A stretch of DNA of 64,000 nt from Phycisphaerales bacterium UBA7800. Lineage in GTDB: Bacteria > Planctomycetota > Phycisphaerae > Phycisphaerales > Phycisphaeraceae. Made by a program: the position numbers and the translations under genes. Under the pieces are notes generated by a model that was not told the DNA's origin, ran no database searches, and saw only the letters and a list, made by a program, of their open reading frames with translations. Positions 39,554 to 48,578 of this stretch are shown here, piece by piece. Location: assembly GCA_002480565.1 (NCBI GenBank), contig DLCK01000026.1, positions 92,717 to 156,716 of the forward strand. The letters are read 5' to 3'. Numbering within the stretch: position 1 is the stretch's first letter; every line of letters starts with the position of its first letter.

Positions 39554-39856
39554 GACTTTTTCCTTTGCCCTGGAATTAATAAATGCTTTTGTAAACTGAA
39601 CAAGTGTTCTGTTTATCTTCGCAAATATTAAAGGACAGTCAAGTATTTTTACCTAACCTGTCAAGCTTAAAACCCTAATGACGGTTTTGACTCAAAATAA
39701 CGTTAAAGCATTTAAGACAGGCTTTTGCGGTTTGGCTATTTGATCATCATGACGATCAGGTCATCAATGCCAGGGCATGGTCATGGATAAAGGCATCACA
39801 TCACAACTGAGAATGATTGATGATGTGAATTGCAGAATTAATAATTTGTTCTTGAT
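39554..39856. other. Interval between the autotransporter gene and cheX-like gene
   Basis: About 300 nt, AT-rich, with no ORF or strong hairpin that I could find. It probably contains the autotransporter promoter. Confidence 0.4.
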
Positions 39857-40339
39857 TTATGCTGCTTGTGCTTGATCGTTGCTTAGCACAGCCAGTTCAA
39901 GATAGAAATATCCAAGATCAGATTTGAAAGGCAAAACGACGAAAGGCAAAGCCTTGGGCCCCCCAACCTTTACATTCGAACCCGCGACTACGCGTGGCAA
40001 AGAAATTGATGCATTAATGCCAACAAGATTGGACTTGGCACTACCTGTCACCATATTCATCAGTTCACCCAAAGCGTCAGGCAAATCCGGATGCTTCATA
40101 TCCATCTCTTCACCAGCAAATTGTGATGCGATGGCCAGCGCAGTCTGCTGAGGAAATCCCAAGACTGTACTACCAATTACATCGCCGGATAAAGAAATAA
40201 TTGCAACAACATCGACTTGCTGGGTCATCGATCCTTTTAGAAAAGGCTTACCCAAAACAGCAGGAGTCCCCAGCATGCAGGTGAACACGTTCTGAAGAGA
40301 TGCCACAAACGGCTCGATAAATCGCATATCCATCTTCAT
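39857..40339 (-). CDS. cheX: CheX-family chemotaxis phosphatase
   Basis: A protein of 160 residues, standard CheX length. The catalytic pair of CheX phosphatases (Glu and Asn three residues apart) is visible as E92 and N95 in ALGELMNMVTGSAKSNL. VVAIISLSGDVIGSTVLGF is the conserved core strand pair. CheX dephosphorylates CheY-P to reset swimming or other response-regulator outputs. A histidine kinase gene lies upstream on the same strand but 650 nt away. No CheA/CheY in the window. Confidence 0.85.
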   Translation of the reverse strand: MKMDMRFIEPFVASLQNVFTCMLGTPAVLGKPFLKGSMTQQVDVVAIISLSGDVIGSTVLGFPQQTALAIASQFAGEEMDMKHPDLPDALGELMNMVTGSAKSNLVGINASISLPRVVAGSNVKVGGPKALPFVVLPFKSDLGYFYLELAVLSNDQAQAA

Positions 40340-40992
40340 ATAAACTGATTCCCATTTAATCGATAAGTAACAATGCTATCGACCAGATCAATCACTGGGT
40401 TGACCAAAAAAAATAGGCCCGGCTCACCGAAGTGAAACCGAGCCCTTCCGGGGGCAAATGGGATGTTGTCGAGCGATTTGTCTTTGAAGACCAACCATCA
40501 ATCGACTGACTGAATTCTAACATAAAACAATCTCTATGCAAGGCTTTGATAAAAAAAATATCACATTTCAAAAATATATAATTGATTGGTATCAATAAAA
40601 TTAAGAAGCTAAAAGAGTCTTGATATATAACGGAAGCTATACATCGTATCCAGACTTACCCCTAAAGGCTACCCTTTGTCATTTTGCTTCTTTTTCAACA
40701 ACTGTCGTATCATTTTGATAGACAAGCAGTCAGAAGTCATTTACATATTTAGAAACAAATTTCAAAAGAATACAGGGTATCTGGTACTAGTACTGATTAC
40801 CTGTAAAACCTAACTGACTCCTCGGGCCATTAAATCAGAAACCTGGCAATATTGGACACGTTTCGTTAGACCCATTGAAGCAAAAAAATATTTCTAATAA
40901 ACAAGCTGCCTGTGATTTGAAAGGAAGGCTAAGGCTCAAACCGGTGATGTAATAACGATCCATTCGCGTAAATCGGATAGGATGTCTGGCAC
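40340..40992. other. AT-rich interval between the histidine kinase gene and cheX
   Basis: Contains the candidate small RNA at 40,404-40,507. The remaining 480 nt are AT-rich with no supported ORF, repeat or box. Confidence 0.5.
40404..40507 (-). ncRNA. Candidate small RNA with its own promoter and UUCG terminator
   Basis: On the minus strand TTGCAT (40541-40536), a 16-nt spacer and TAGAAT (40519-40514) form a plausible promoter, with a predicted start near 40,507. About 65 nt later a terminator hairpin of roughly 12 bp has a UUCG tetraloop closed by C-G (loop near 40,428-40,431), followed by T-rich sequence to about 40,405. No ORF fits. It ends 65 nt before the cheX start, so a cheX leader or attenuator is the main alternative. 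Confidence 0.5.
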
Positions 40993-41823
40993 TTAGGTTG
41001 TCTCGTAAACATTCTCGAGAATGGGTAATGTCAGAATAAACGTCGTGCCTTGCCCTGCCTGGGTCTTGAATTCAATTTCGCCCCCTACCTGGTGAACCAG
41101 ATCGCGACAGATACATAGACCAAGTCCTGTCCCGCGACTTTCGTTATTCACATCGTTGGGATCGGCGTTCTGTGTCACAAATGGATCAAATAGCGTGCTC
41201 TGAATTTCAGGCGGAATGCCCGGCCCCGTATCACGAATCGACAGTTCAACCATGGGGCCATCGACTGTTGCGGTGATTTGAAGAGTCCCCCCTGTCTTAC
41301 GTAAAACCTTTCTGGCATTGAGGATAATGTTCAAAACAACCTGCTGGAGATTCAGTGGCGACATCTGTACCTGTACATCAGGCACATCGACGACCAGCTC
41401 AATACCATCCTTGGCCGGATCACGTGCAAGGCAAGATAATGTGTCCTGGATCATCTGTGGCAGATTCGAGATCCGCGTCAGATCACTGCTATGTGAGAAC
41501 TCGAGTATGCATTGACTGATTTTCGATGCACGCTGACATCCAGCAAACGCCTTTTCCAAAGCCTTTCGGGTAAGTTTCGCATCATCAGGTTTATGCATCG
41601 CCAATTCCGCATAGCTCATGATGGGCGTAAATATATTGTTCAACTCATGTGCCACTATGGATGACAATGTCCCCAGCGTTGTTAAACGATGTGAGCGCGT
41701 CAGACTTTCACGTACAGACTGAAATTGCCGTTCAATCTGCTCAAAATGCTCTAATAACTGCTCAATGCCACCTAATTGGTCGGCATCAGGCATCAATTCG
41801 GTATCAGGATAATTCGTGGTCAT
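40993..41823 (-). CDS. Soluble sensor histidine kinase, NtrB/ZraS-like catalytic core
   Basis: A protein of 276 residues without transmembrane helices. A short coiled-coil N-terminus (about residues 15-45) leads to the phospho-acceptor H59 in SSIVAHELNNIFTPI. The ATPase domain has the N-box LNIILNARKVL, G1 DTGPGIP, F-box LFDPFVTQ and G2 GTGLGL. There is no PAS or other input domain, so it probably receives its signal from a partner protein. No response regulator is adjacent; its partner is unknown. Confidence 0.92.
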   Translation of the reverse strand: MTTNYPDTELMPDADQLGGIEQLLEHFEQIERQFQSVRESLTRSHRLTTLGTLSSIVAHELNNIFTPIMSYAELAMHKPDDAKLTRKALEKAFAGCQRASKISQCILEFSHSSDLTRISNLPQMIQDTLSCLARDPAKDGIELVVDVPDVQVQMSPLNLQQVVLNIILNARKVLRKTGGTLQITATVDGPMVELSIRDTGPGIPPEIQSTLFDPFVTQNADPNDVNNESRGTGLGLCICRDLVHQVGGEIEFKTQAGQGTTFILTLPILENVYETT

Positions 41824-41977
41824 GGTTTGCTTAATATCGGCCCCCTAGTCGGTGATTCAACATGACCTTGTACACTCAAGACTTATCGGGCGCCAATTCA
41901 CCATAATATAATAATGAACACTGATCACCTATCTTATGAACAACGTTCAGCGATCGAACGAACCTGCTATCGATACC

Positions 41978-41993
41978 TGTTCCACGTGGAACC
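41978..41993. promoter_or_regulatory. parS centromere site 1
   Basis: TGTTCCACGTGGAACC, a near-perfect palindrome that matches the bacterial parS consensus (tGTTNCACGTGNAACa) except for the last base. Confidence 0.85.
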
Positions 41994-42759
41994 TTTGCTT
42001 GTGTATTCGACAATCGCGACTGTAAAAAGCGGATGTACAAAGATAAGCGAATGGTGACAGTACCGCTTGAATCGACTCAGGTTAACTGATGTGAAATACC
42101 ACATTTGAATCATGACCTGCACAATGTGGCAAAATAGAAATTCATATCTGTATTTTCGTTCGTTCAAACATCATTCCCCAGTCTAGAGCGTTTTACATTC
42201 AGATGTAGCGTTTCCGCACAGCATGTCTGCCTGCGCCTATTGAAAAAGCAGGTTCAATAAGCCGCGAGCTGTCAGCTCGCACGTCATCCACAAGGTGATA
42301 CACTTCAAGGTAAATGTACTTGAGATATCTGTTCATATCAGAAAAGCTGGTGAATGATTTGATTTTGGAATTACTTACCATGTCATATTGCCACTGATGA
42401 ATACATAGACAATCAGAATTTCAAAGCATTGATGTTTGTGTTGGCTTACACTAATCAGTGTCCAAGTATGTGTATCCGTGGTAAATCAACCTTGAGTAAG
42501 GTCGCAATGTGGATGAAATTTACGTCTTTGAAATTTTAAAACGTGTTCATTTCATTTTTACAATCAGGAAATTGTCACCATTTTGATTACGCTTGATATG
42601 TACTTGTGTTTGTTTAACAACAAACTAAAAGCAAGAACATACTTTCTGGCAAATGCAGTATTCGTTAAACAGTGGTATTTGGGAGTAGAAAACAGTCAAA
42701 ATATCTACCAACAAGCCCAAAAAGCCTCATTTACAGCAAAAAAGAGAGAATTATGAGAC

Positions 42760-42775
42760 TGTTCCACGTGGAACC
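42760..42775. promoter_or_regulatory. parS centromere site 2, just upstream of parB
   Basis: Identical 16-mer TGTTCCACGTGGAACC, 55 nt before the parB start. It could serve both as a ParB loading site and for autoregulation. Confidence 0.88.
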
Positions 42776-42829
42776 GCTTGCAGGGGTTGCGCGATTGGTT
42801 AGACTGATCACAGGAAAAAGGAGTATCCG

Positions 42830-43825
42830 ATGGCTGAAACACGCGCACGATCACCACGTCTTGGCAAAGGCCTTTCTGCACTCTTGACGCAAACCGTTCA
42901 AGTTAAACCACCCAAAGCAGAAACCAAGCCAGAACAAACTAAAATTCCGACCGATAACACGGCAACGGAGACAGTGGTTGAAGCGGCGCAGCACAAACCA
43001 GGTGATGCGGTTGTCTATCTGCCAATTGAACAAATCGTCCCCAATCCGGATCAGCCACGTAAGCAATTTGATGCTGAATCCCTGCAAGGTCTTTCTCAGT
43101 CGATCAAAGCCGATGGGATCATGCAGCCGGTGATTGTACGGCCAGGTGCAGATGATACATTCCAAATCGTAGCAGGGGAGCGACGTTGGCGAGCATCACA
43201 AATCGCTGAATTACAAACCGTGCCAGCCATTATCCGTGAACTGTCCGATCAGCAGACAGCGGAATGGTCCTTAATCGAAAACCTTCAACGCGAAGACCTC
43301 AATCCAATTGAACGTGCCAAGGCATTTGACAATCTGACACGTGAATTTGGGATGAGTCATTCCCAAGTTGCAGATCGCGTTGGGGTTCAGCGGTCAACTA
43401 TATCCAATTACTTACGTTTATTAGAGTTACCACAAGAAGTACAGCAATTGGTAAGCGAGGGGAAACTCTCAAACGGTCAGGCAAAGAGCATTGCAGGTTT
43501 ATCGGACCCCAACCAGCAGTTGGATTTAGCCAACAAGGCAGTCAATCAAAGCCTGAGCGTTCGAGCATTGGAAAAGCTAGTCGCTCAGATGAATGAGAAG
43601 ACCGATCAAGGTGATACGCCTCAATATGATCCTAATCAGATTACGACACTGGGCAAAAGGGCACATATCCAAGACCTTCAGCAGCAGATCAGTCAGCAAC
43701 TTGGCACCAAGGTTCAAATCAAACCCGGACGCAAGAAGGGCAGCGGTTCACTGGCGCTGGACTTCTATTCGCTGGATCAATTCGACACCTTCCTGCAAAA
43801 ACTGGGCGTCGATCTGGCTGAATAA
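42830..43825 (+). CDS. parB: Chromosome-partitioning protein ParB
   Basis: A protein of 331 residues. The N-terminal LGKGLSALL (residues 11-19) is the ParA-stimulating motif. The CTPase/sulfiredoxin-like core contains GERRWRA (116-122) and ENLQREDLNPIE. The HTH is near residues 176-201 (QVADRVGVQRSTISNYL), followed by a C-terminal dimerisation domain. ParB loads at parS as a CTP-dependent clamp. AGGAG lies upstream of the ATG. Two parS sites lie upstream, but no parA gene is adjacent, unlike most chromosomal par loci. The intact N-terminal motif implies that a ParA exists elsewhere. Confidence 0.96.
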   Translation: MAETRARSPRLGKGLSALLTQTVQVKPPKAETKPEQTKIPTDNTATETVVEAAQHKPGDAVVYLPIEQIVPNPDQPRKQFDAESLQGLSQSIKADGIMQPVIVRPGADDTFQIVAGERRWRASQIAELQTVPAIIRELSDQQTAEWSLIENLQREDLNPIERAKAFDNLTREFGMSHSQVADRVGVQRSTISNYLRLLELPQEVQQLVSEGKLSNGQAKSIAGLSDPNQQLDLANKAVNQSLSVRALEKLVAQMNEKTDQGDTPQYDPNQITTLGKRAHIQDLQQQISQQLGTKVQIKPGRKKGSGSLALDFYSLDQFDTFLQKLGVDLAE

Positions 43826-43907
43826 GATCCGTAACAACACATCAATCTTGATCAAATAAACCATGGGATACCTGAGGGTTTCCAATACGCATTTTCTTCA
43901 CATCTCT

Positions 43908-44957
43908 TTATTTAACAGACGGTTGCTGCTGTGTAAGACAATGCAGACTTCCCATCCCGATAATGAGCCATTGGCTGGGGATCGGGTGGATGCGGTATCC
44001 GGGCATTGCCTGTTCCAGGACTTTGCAGGCCAGTTCGTCAGTCGGTTGCCCATAGGTTGGCAGGAAAATACCGCCATTGGATATCAGGAAATTGGCGTAG
44101 CCTGATGGGACCCGCTGGAGCCCTGGTTCAACGCCAAAGACATCGGGATAATCAAATTCCATCACCTCGGGAACAGGTAATTCCACAAGGTTAAACAGGT
44201 TCCCATCCTGATCTCGAGCAGTCTTGAGATAATCCCAAAGGACTTGAAGATGCTCATGATCCACATGTGATTTTGGTGCTCGAATTGCTGCAATGGTGTT
44301 AGGTGAAATGAATCGGCAGAAGGTGTCAATATGCCCGCCGGTATCATCACCTGCCAGATGAATATGAGGTGTCCACAGGCAATGTCTTGTCCCAAGTGCT
44401 TTATGTAAAGACACTTCTACCTGTTCGACTGTCATGTATGGATTACGTGTTGCGGTCGTAAGGCATTTAAGCGGGGTCATCACTGTCCCCTTGCCATTGA
44501 CTTCCAGGGCGCCGCCTTCAAGGACCATTTGATGGACCCATATCGGCAAATCCGACACCTTGGCAATGTGCTGAGGGACCAGATCATCCTGGTCATATGG
44601 GCCGTAATCAGTACCCCAACAGTTAAAACGAAAATCGTGAATCGCCCGGTTACCTTGATCATTGATCACGAAAATCGGGCCATAGTCTCGAATCCAACTG
44701 TCATCGGTGGCAATGCGATGATCCGAACACAGCAGGGCGGGTGTATGTTCACTGAGCTTCTTGAGAAAGTACGCAAACTCTGCCTGCGCCTTTGCCAGGG
44801 TGTCGCCTGGCCAGGTGTTGGCATTATGTGGCGGGCTGCCCCATACCCCATCATGAGGTTCCCATTCAGCAGGCATGCGATACCCAAGATCAGCTGCCGA
44901 CTGGTCAGGGCATTGAAGTAAATCAAAATCGTGTATCAGAGCATGGCGTTGCGTCAT
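43908..44957 (-). CDS. aguA: Agmatine deiminase / peptidyl-arginine-deiminase-family enzyme
   Basis: A protein of 349 residues. Pentein-fold active-site elements are present: WIRDYGP (guanidinium Asp), GGHIDTFCRF (catalytic His and Asp) and the C-terminal nucleophile Cys in GMGSLHCLTQQQP. LEGGALEVNGKGT is the conserved metal-free core segment. The enzyme would convert agmatine to N-carbamoylputrescine for polyamine synthesis; no carbamoylputrescine amidase gene is adjacent. The ATG at 44,957 is preferred over a GTG at 44,963. Confidence 0.92.
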   Translation of the reverse strand: MTQRHALIHDFDLLQCPDQSAADLGYRMPAEWEPHDGVWGSPPHNANTWPGDTLAKAQAEFAYFLKKLSEHTPALLCSDHRIATDDSWIRDYGPIFVINDQGNRAIHDFRFNCWGTDYGPYDQDDLVPQHIAKVSDLPIWVHQMVLEGGALEVNGKGTVMTPLKCLTTATRNPYMTVEQVEVSLHKALGTRHCLWTPHIHLAGDDTGGHIDTFCRFISPNTIAAIRAPKSHVDHEHLQVLWDYLKTARDQDGNLFNLVELPVPEVMEFDYPDVFGVEPGLQRVPSGYANFLISNGGIFLPTYGQPTDELACKVLEQAMPGYRIHPIPSQWLIIGMGSLHCLTQQQPSVK

Positions 44958-45388
44958 GCGCACATGATAGCGTCCCGGTGTTTAATGTGAATCGCTATGG
45001 CTGTCGGTATTGATGCTGTCTTGAAAATCCAATTCATTTTTACTGCCATGACGTCAGGAGTGCCATAATTTGAAGGCAAAGAAATTTAATAACGTACAGC
45101 GAGTCACAGAGGCTAAAACATGACATGCGAAAAAACCGTCTTGTTTGTACTTATTAACTGCTTGGTTAAATAGACTCTTCATTCAGACCTTGGCGTCTTG
45201 GTGGTAAGTATCAATTGGGTTTTACTCACCTATGAACATGGCAAAATATCGCTATTTATGCGTCACAATGCCACAGGACAGTTTTTTCTTCAGTCCATGC
45301 GGTCTGATATCCTATCAAGTCTGCATTGTGGGTTTCGCAAGATGCAGCAGTCGATACATTTACAGGGTCATAGAGGGGTAGTACACGA
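44958..45388. other. Leader interval of the bd-like operon
   Basis: About 430 nt between divergent genes with no supported ORF. GAGGGG before the ATG at 45,389 is the ribosome-binding site of the first bd-like gene. No terminator or repeat was found. Confidence 0.4.
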
Positions 45389-46843
45389 ATGGACTTTCCA
45401 ATTTTCCATATGGATTGGGCAGGCAATCGCATGCTCATTGCGGTGATCGCGATCATTCACGTGATGATCAATCATCCGATGGCAGTCGGCATGATGCCGT
45501 TGATTACGCTCATGGAATACTTTGGTTTCAAGACCGGCGATAAACGTTGGGACACCTTGGCCAAGAAGATTCTTTTCATCTGCTTTATCGTCACCACGAC
45601 CGCTGGCGCGCTGACAGGCGTGGGGATTTGGCTATCGACCTCACTGATCAACCCCTATGCCATCGGCTCGTTGATCCGCATCTTCTTCTGGGCATGGTTC
45701 ACCGAGTGGATCATCTTCGTGTTGGAAGTCTCGCTGATCCTTGCCTACTACCTGCTATGGGACAAGATGCAGGGGAGCATCAAATCCAAACTCAACCACA
45801 TCCGCATCGGTCTGGCATTGTCGATCTCCAGTTGGGGCACCATGGCCATCATCGTCGCGATCCTTGGCTTTATGATGGACCCCGGCGACTGGACGAAAAC
45901 ACCGGGCCTGATCACCGGCGCGCTTAATCCACTTTACTTACCACAACTCGCATTCCGAACGCCCATGGCAATGGTCGGCGCTGGACTCTTCGCGTGGTTC
46001 CTGATGATCTTCTTCGTCAAGAAGGACCGCGAGTTTCGCAACAAGGCGATTCGGTTTGTGTCGATCTGGTGTATCTGTTGGTTGCCACTCTTGTTTGTCG
46101 GGGCGATGTGGTATCACGATCGCATCCCACAGATGATGCAGGGGAATATCGATGTCGCCATCGCAACCCAGCAGTGGGCCAATCAGTCGAACAATCTCTT
46201 ATGGATCACATGGGTCAGCGCGGTGGTCGTGGTTGTGACGGTGACGATTGGTTTGCTTAAGCCCAACTTCATGCCACGCGTTGCGTTGCTTATCCCGTTT
46301 ATTTTGATCATCGCGATGCTTGGGCAGTTTGAACGAGTCCGCGAATTTATCCGCAAGCCTTACGTCATCGGCGACTACATGTATGCCAACGGTATCCGGG
46401 TTGAGGATTACCCGCTATTGCAAAGTGAAGGCATCCTCAAATACGCGACCTATGCCCATGTGCGTGAGATAACCGAAGACAACAAAGTCCTTGCCGGCCA
46501 GGACGTCTTTAACATCGCCTGCACGCGCTGTCACACCACGCAAGGGGTCAACAGCGTCGTCGAGAAGTTCGACAATCTCTATGGCAAAGACAAAACGTGG
46601 GACCCTGCTGCGATGTCGGCCTACATCAAAGGCATGCACAACGCCCGACCCTTCATGCCCCCATTTCCTGGTAATGACAAAGAACTCGACGCGCTGGTCG
46701 CCTATGTGTTGCAAATCAAAGAGACCGGCGAAACTTTACCGGGCATGCAATCCGCTGGCATTGTCATCGCTCCTGAAACAGTCCGCCGATCACCAGTACG
46801 AATCTCAGCCGGTGATGCCGATGCGTCGAATGTGACGCCGTGA
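45389..46843 (+). CDS. Cytochrome bd-like membrane subunit with C-terminal cytochrome c domain (subunit 1)
   Basis: A protein of 484 residues. About nine membrane helices fill residues 14-330, including a His-rich first helix (IIHVMINHPMAVGM) and a helix with two spaced glutamates (TEWIIFVLEVSLI) reminiscent of the proton-channel glutamates of CydA. A soluble C-terminal domain carries one haem c site, C378-T-R-C-H382, and the probable Met ligand in RPFMPPFPG. This layout fits the CydA-related oxidoreductases with fused haem c found in Nitrospira and planctomycetes rather than classical CydA. It probably passes quinol electrons to haem c; oxygen reduction is unproven. Forms a pair with the next gene. 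Confidence 0.8.
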   Translation: MDFPIFHMDWAGNRMLIAVIAIIHVMINHPMAVGMMPLITLMEYFGFKTGDKRWDTLAKKILFICFIVTTTAGALTGVGIWLSTSLINPYAIGSLIRIFFWAWFTEWIIFVLEVSLILAYYLLWDKMQGSIKSKLNHIRIGLALSISSWGTMAIIVAILGFMMDPGDWTKTPGLITGALNPLYLPQLAFRTPMAMVGAGLFAWFLMIFFVKKDREFRNKAIRFVSIWCICWLPLLFVGAMWYHDRIPQMMQGNIDVAIATQQWANQSNNLLWITWVSAVVVVVTVTIGLLKPNFMPRVALLIPFILIIAMLGQFERVREFIRKPYVIGDYMYANGIRVEDYPLLQSEGILKYATYAHVREITEDNKVLAGQDVFNIACTRCHTTQGVNSVVEKFDNLYGKDKTWDPAAMSAYIKGMHNARPFMPPFPGNDKELDALVAYVLQIKETGETLPGMQSAGIVIAPETVRRSPVRISAGDADASNVTP

Positions 46844-46867
46844 AGTAAGTGCGATTGTGTTTTTAGC

Positions 46868-47002
46868 GAAGAACACGAAGGTCACAAAGTTAAGACATTT
46901 ATTTTTGTTTTGAAACACAAGGACTCGGTAGATCACATTGGAATGACATCTGAAAAACAAACTCTCTGAATTGTTTTTCTTCGTGTCCTTCGTGTTAAAA
47001 AT
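46868..47002. repeat. Dispersed inverted repeat, ACGAAGG family, copy 2
   Basis: Left arm AACACGAAGGTCACAAAG (from 46,872) and right arm ending CTTCGTGTCCTTCGTGTT (to 46,997) flank a short core. It sits in the gap between the two bd-like genes and would be transcribed as a hairpin. Confidence 0.75.
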
Positions 47003-47044
47003 CAAAGCTACACCAAGCCAACAGCCTCAAGGATAAACATACAG

Positions 47045-48490
47045 ATGACCACATCACTTTTGAATTTACTTTACCTGGCGCAATCGCAAACACCCGTGCC
47101 GCATGACATCCCGCTGCCTCTGCCAGCAGACCGCGGACTCATCGTGGGGGTGCTTATTGCGATGTTCCTGGTGCATATCCTGTTTGTGAACCTGATGCTC
47201 GGCGGGACGATTCTCACTGCGTTCTTCCAAGGCCGTAGTATCCTCAAAGGTTCCAATGACGATGATATCCTTGCCTACGAAATCGCCAAGACGATCACGG
47301 TGAGCAAATCCATGGCCGTGGTCATGGGTGTCGCGCCGCTGCTTGCCATTAACGTGATTTACACCGTCTATTTCTATTCCGCCAATGCCTTGACCGGCTA
47401 TGTGTGGATCGGGCTTGTCCCCACTGCGATGACTGCTTTTTTGCTGCTATACCTGCACAAATACACTTGGCATAGCGAGTTTATGCTCAAGCATCGCAAG
47501 CTGCATCACAGCATTGTCATGCTCGCTTTGGCGTTACTGCTTTGCGTACCGTTTATCTTTCTGACCAATATCAATCTGATGCTCTTTCCCGACAAATGGG
47601 AACAGGTCAACGGCTTTTTCTCAGCCATGTTCATCAATCACAATGTCATCCCACGGTTTCTGCATTTCTTTAACGCATCGCTGGCGGTGACAGGTTTGTT
47701 TATGGTCTGGTATGTCGGTTTGCCATCCTTTAAAGTCGAAGGCCGCTTCACCGACTCCAGTCGCGCGGATCTCAAACGCCGGTTCTATAAACTGGCAACA
47801 ATCTTCACACTCATGCAGTTTGTCATTGGACCCCTAGTCTGGCTGACATTGCCTAGAAATATGGAAATGGTGGGCATGAATGTCGTGTTGACCATTGGCA
47901 TCATCTTCGCAGTGATCGCGATGATTCTGTTGGCAAAAGAAATCAATGCCAAGGACGAAGTCATCGGCGCATCATTTAAACCGATCGTGCTGTTACTCTC
48001 CGTTACCGTACTATGTATGGGAACCGGCAGACATATGTACCGTGAACAAATCCTTATACCTCACACCGATGATATGGAAGACGAAACAGCTATCTACGTC
48101 AAATCACGTGATGCAGCATTGGAACTTCAACGTCTCAATGAAGCAGCAGGGGGTAGCGCACTCAATGGCGAATTGCTCTTCACCAAGACCTGCGCTACCT
48201 GTCACGCAATGGACAAGGTATTGGCTGCTCCACCCTTGATCGATGTCGCCAAGACCTACAAGGATAATCCCCAAGGCATCGTCACCTGGGCCAAAGCGCC
48301 AGGTCGCAAACGTAAAGAGTTTGCTCCAATGCCAGCAATGGGTCATGTCGGTGACGAAAAACTCACTGCGATCGCTGAGTATATTCTCAAGGCAACCGGC
48401 AACAGTACGGAAGCTCAACCGGCTGAGCCGACAACAAGCAAGGCAACGGGTGATGCCACACCATCCACATCGACCCAACCTGTCGAATAA
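47045..48490 (+). CDS. Cytochrome bd-like membrane subunit with C-terminal cytochrome c domain (subunit 2)
   Basis: A protein of 481 residues. About eight membrane helices (residues 30-335) include VHILFVNLMLGG, a His-rich loop (HKYTWHSEFMLKHRKLHH) and RFLHFFNASLAVTG, possible haem b ligands. The C-terminal domain has one haem c site, C383-A-T-C-H387, with Met ligands in FAPMPAMG. The tail is Thr/Ser/Pro-rich. It resembles no classical CydB. Together with subunit 1 it forms a two-gene unit with one haem c each, located in the inner membrane with the haem c domains in the periplasm. AAGGAT precedes the ATG. Confidence 0.78.
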   Translation: MTTSLLNLLYLAQSQTPVPHDIPLPLPADRGLIVGVLIAMFLVHILFVNLMLGGTILTAFFQGRSILKGSNDDDILAYEIAKTITVSKSMAVVMGVAPLLAINVIYTVYFYSANALTGYVWIGLVPTAMTAFLLLYLHKYTWHSEFMLKHRKLHHSIVMLALALLLCVPFIFLTNINLMLFPDKWEQVNGFFSAMFINHNVIPRFLHFFNASLAVTGLFMVWYVGLPSFKVEGRFTDSSRADLKRRFYKLATIFTLMQFVIGPLVWLTLPRNMEMVGMNVVLTIGIIFAVIAMILLAKEINAKDEVIGASFKPIVLLLSVTVLCMGTGRHMYREQILIPHTDDMEDETAIYVKSRDAALELQRLNEAAGGSALNGELLFTKTCATCHAMDKVLAAPPLIDVAKTYKDNPQGIVTWAKAPGRKRKEFAPMPAMGHVGDEKLTAIAEYILKATGNSTEAQPAEPTTSKATGDATPSTSTQPVE

Positions 48491-48578
48491 TCGTTGTATT
48501 GGCTAGAGGATGGCAGTCTATTGATTCGATTGATCAAAAACAGACACAACCTGCCAAATCCTCTATCCTGTACGCCCA

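Larger units (their letters stand above)
41824..42829. other. Gene-free region with two parS sites (candidate centromere/origin region)
   Basis: About 1 kb of AT-rich sequence with no supported ORF. It contains two parS sites and two DnaA-box-like 9-mers in opposite orientation, TCATCCACA (42284-42292) and TGTGGATGA (42508-42516). A GCGAGCT/AGCTCGC hairpin lies near 42,264-42,280. Confidence 0.5.

Noticed and set aside
42672..42887. Possible 71-residue ORF upstream of parB
   Set aside because: It reads through the parS palindrome (giving FHVEP) and overlaps parB out of frame; no ribosome-binding site or family match.
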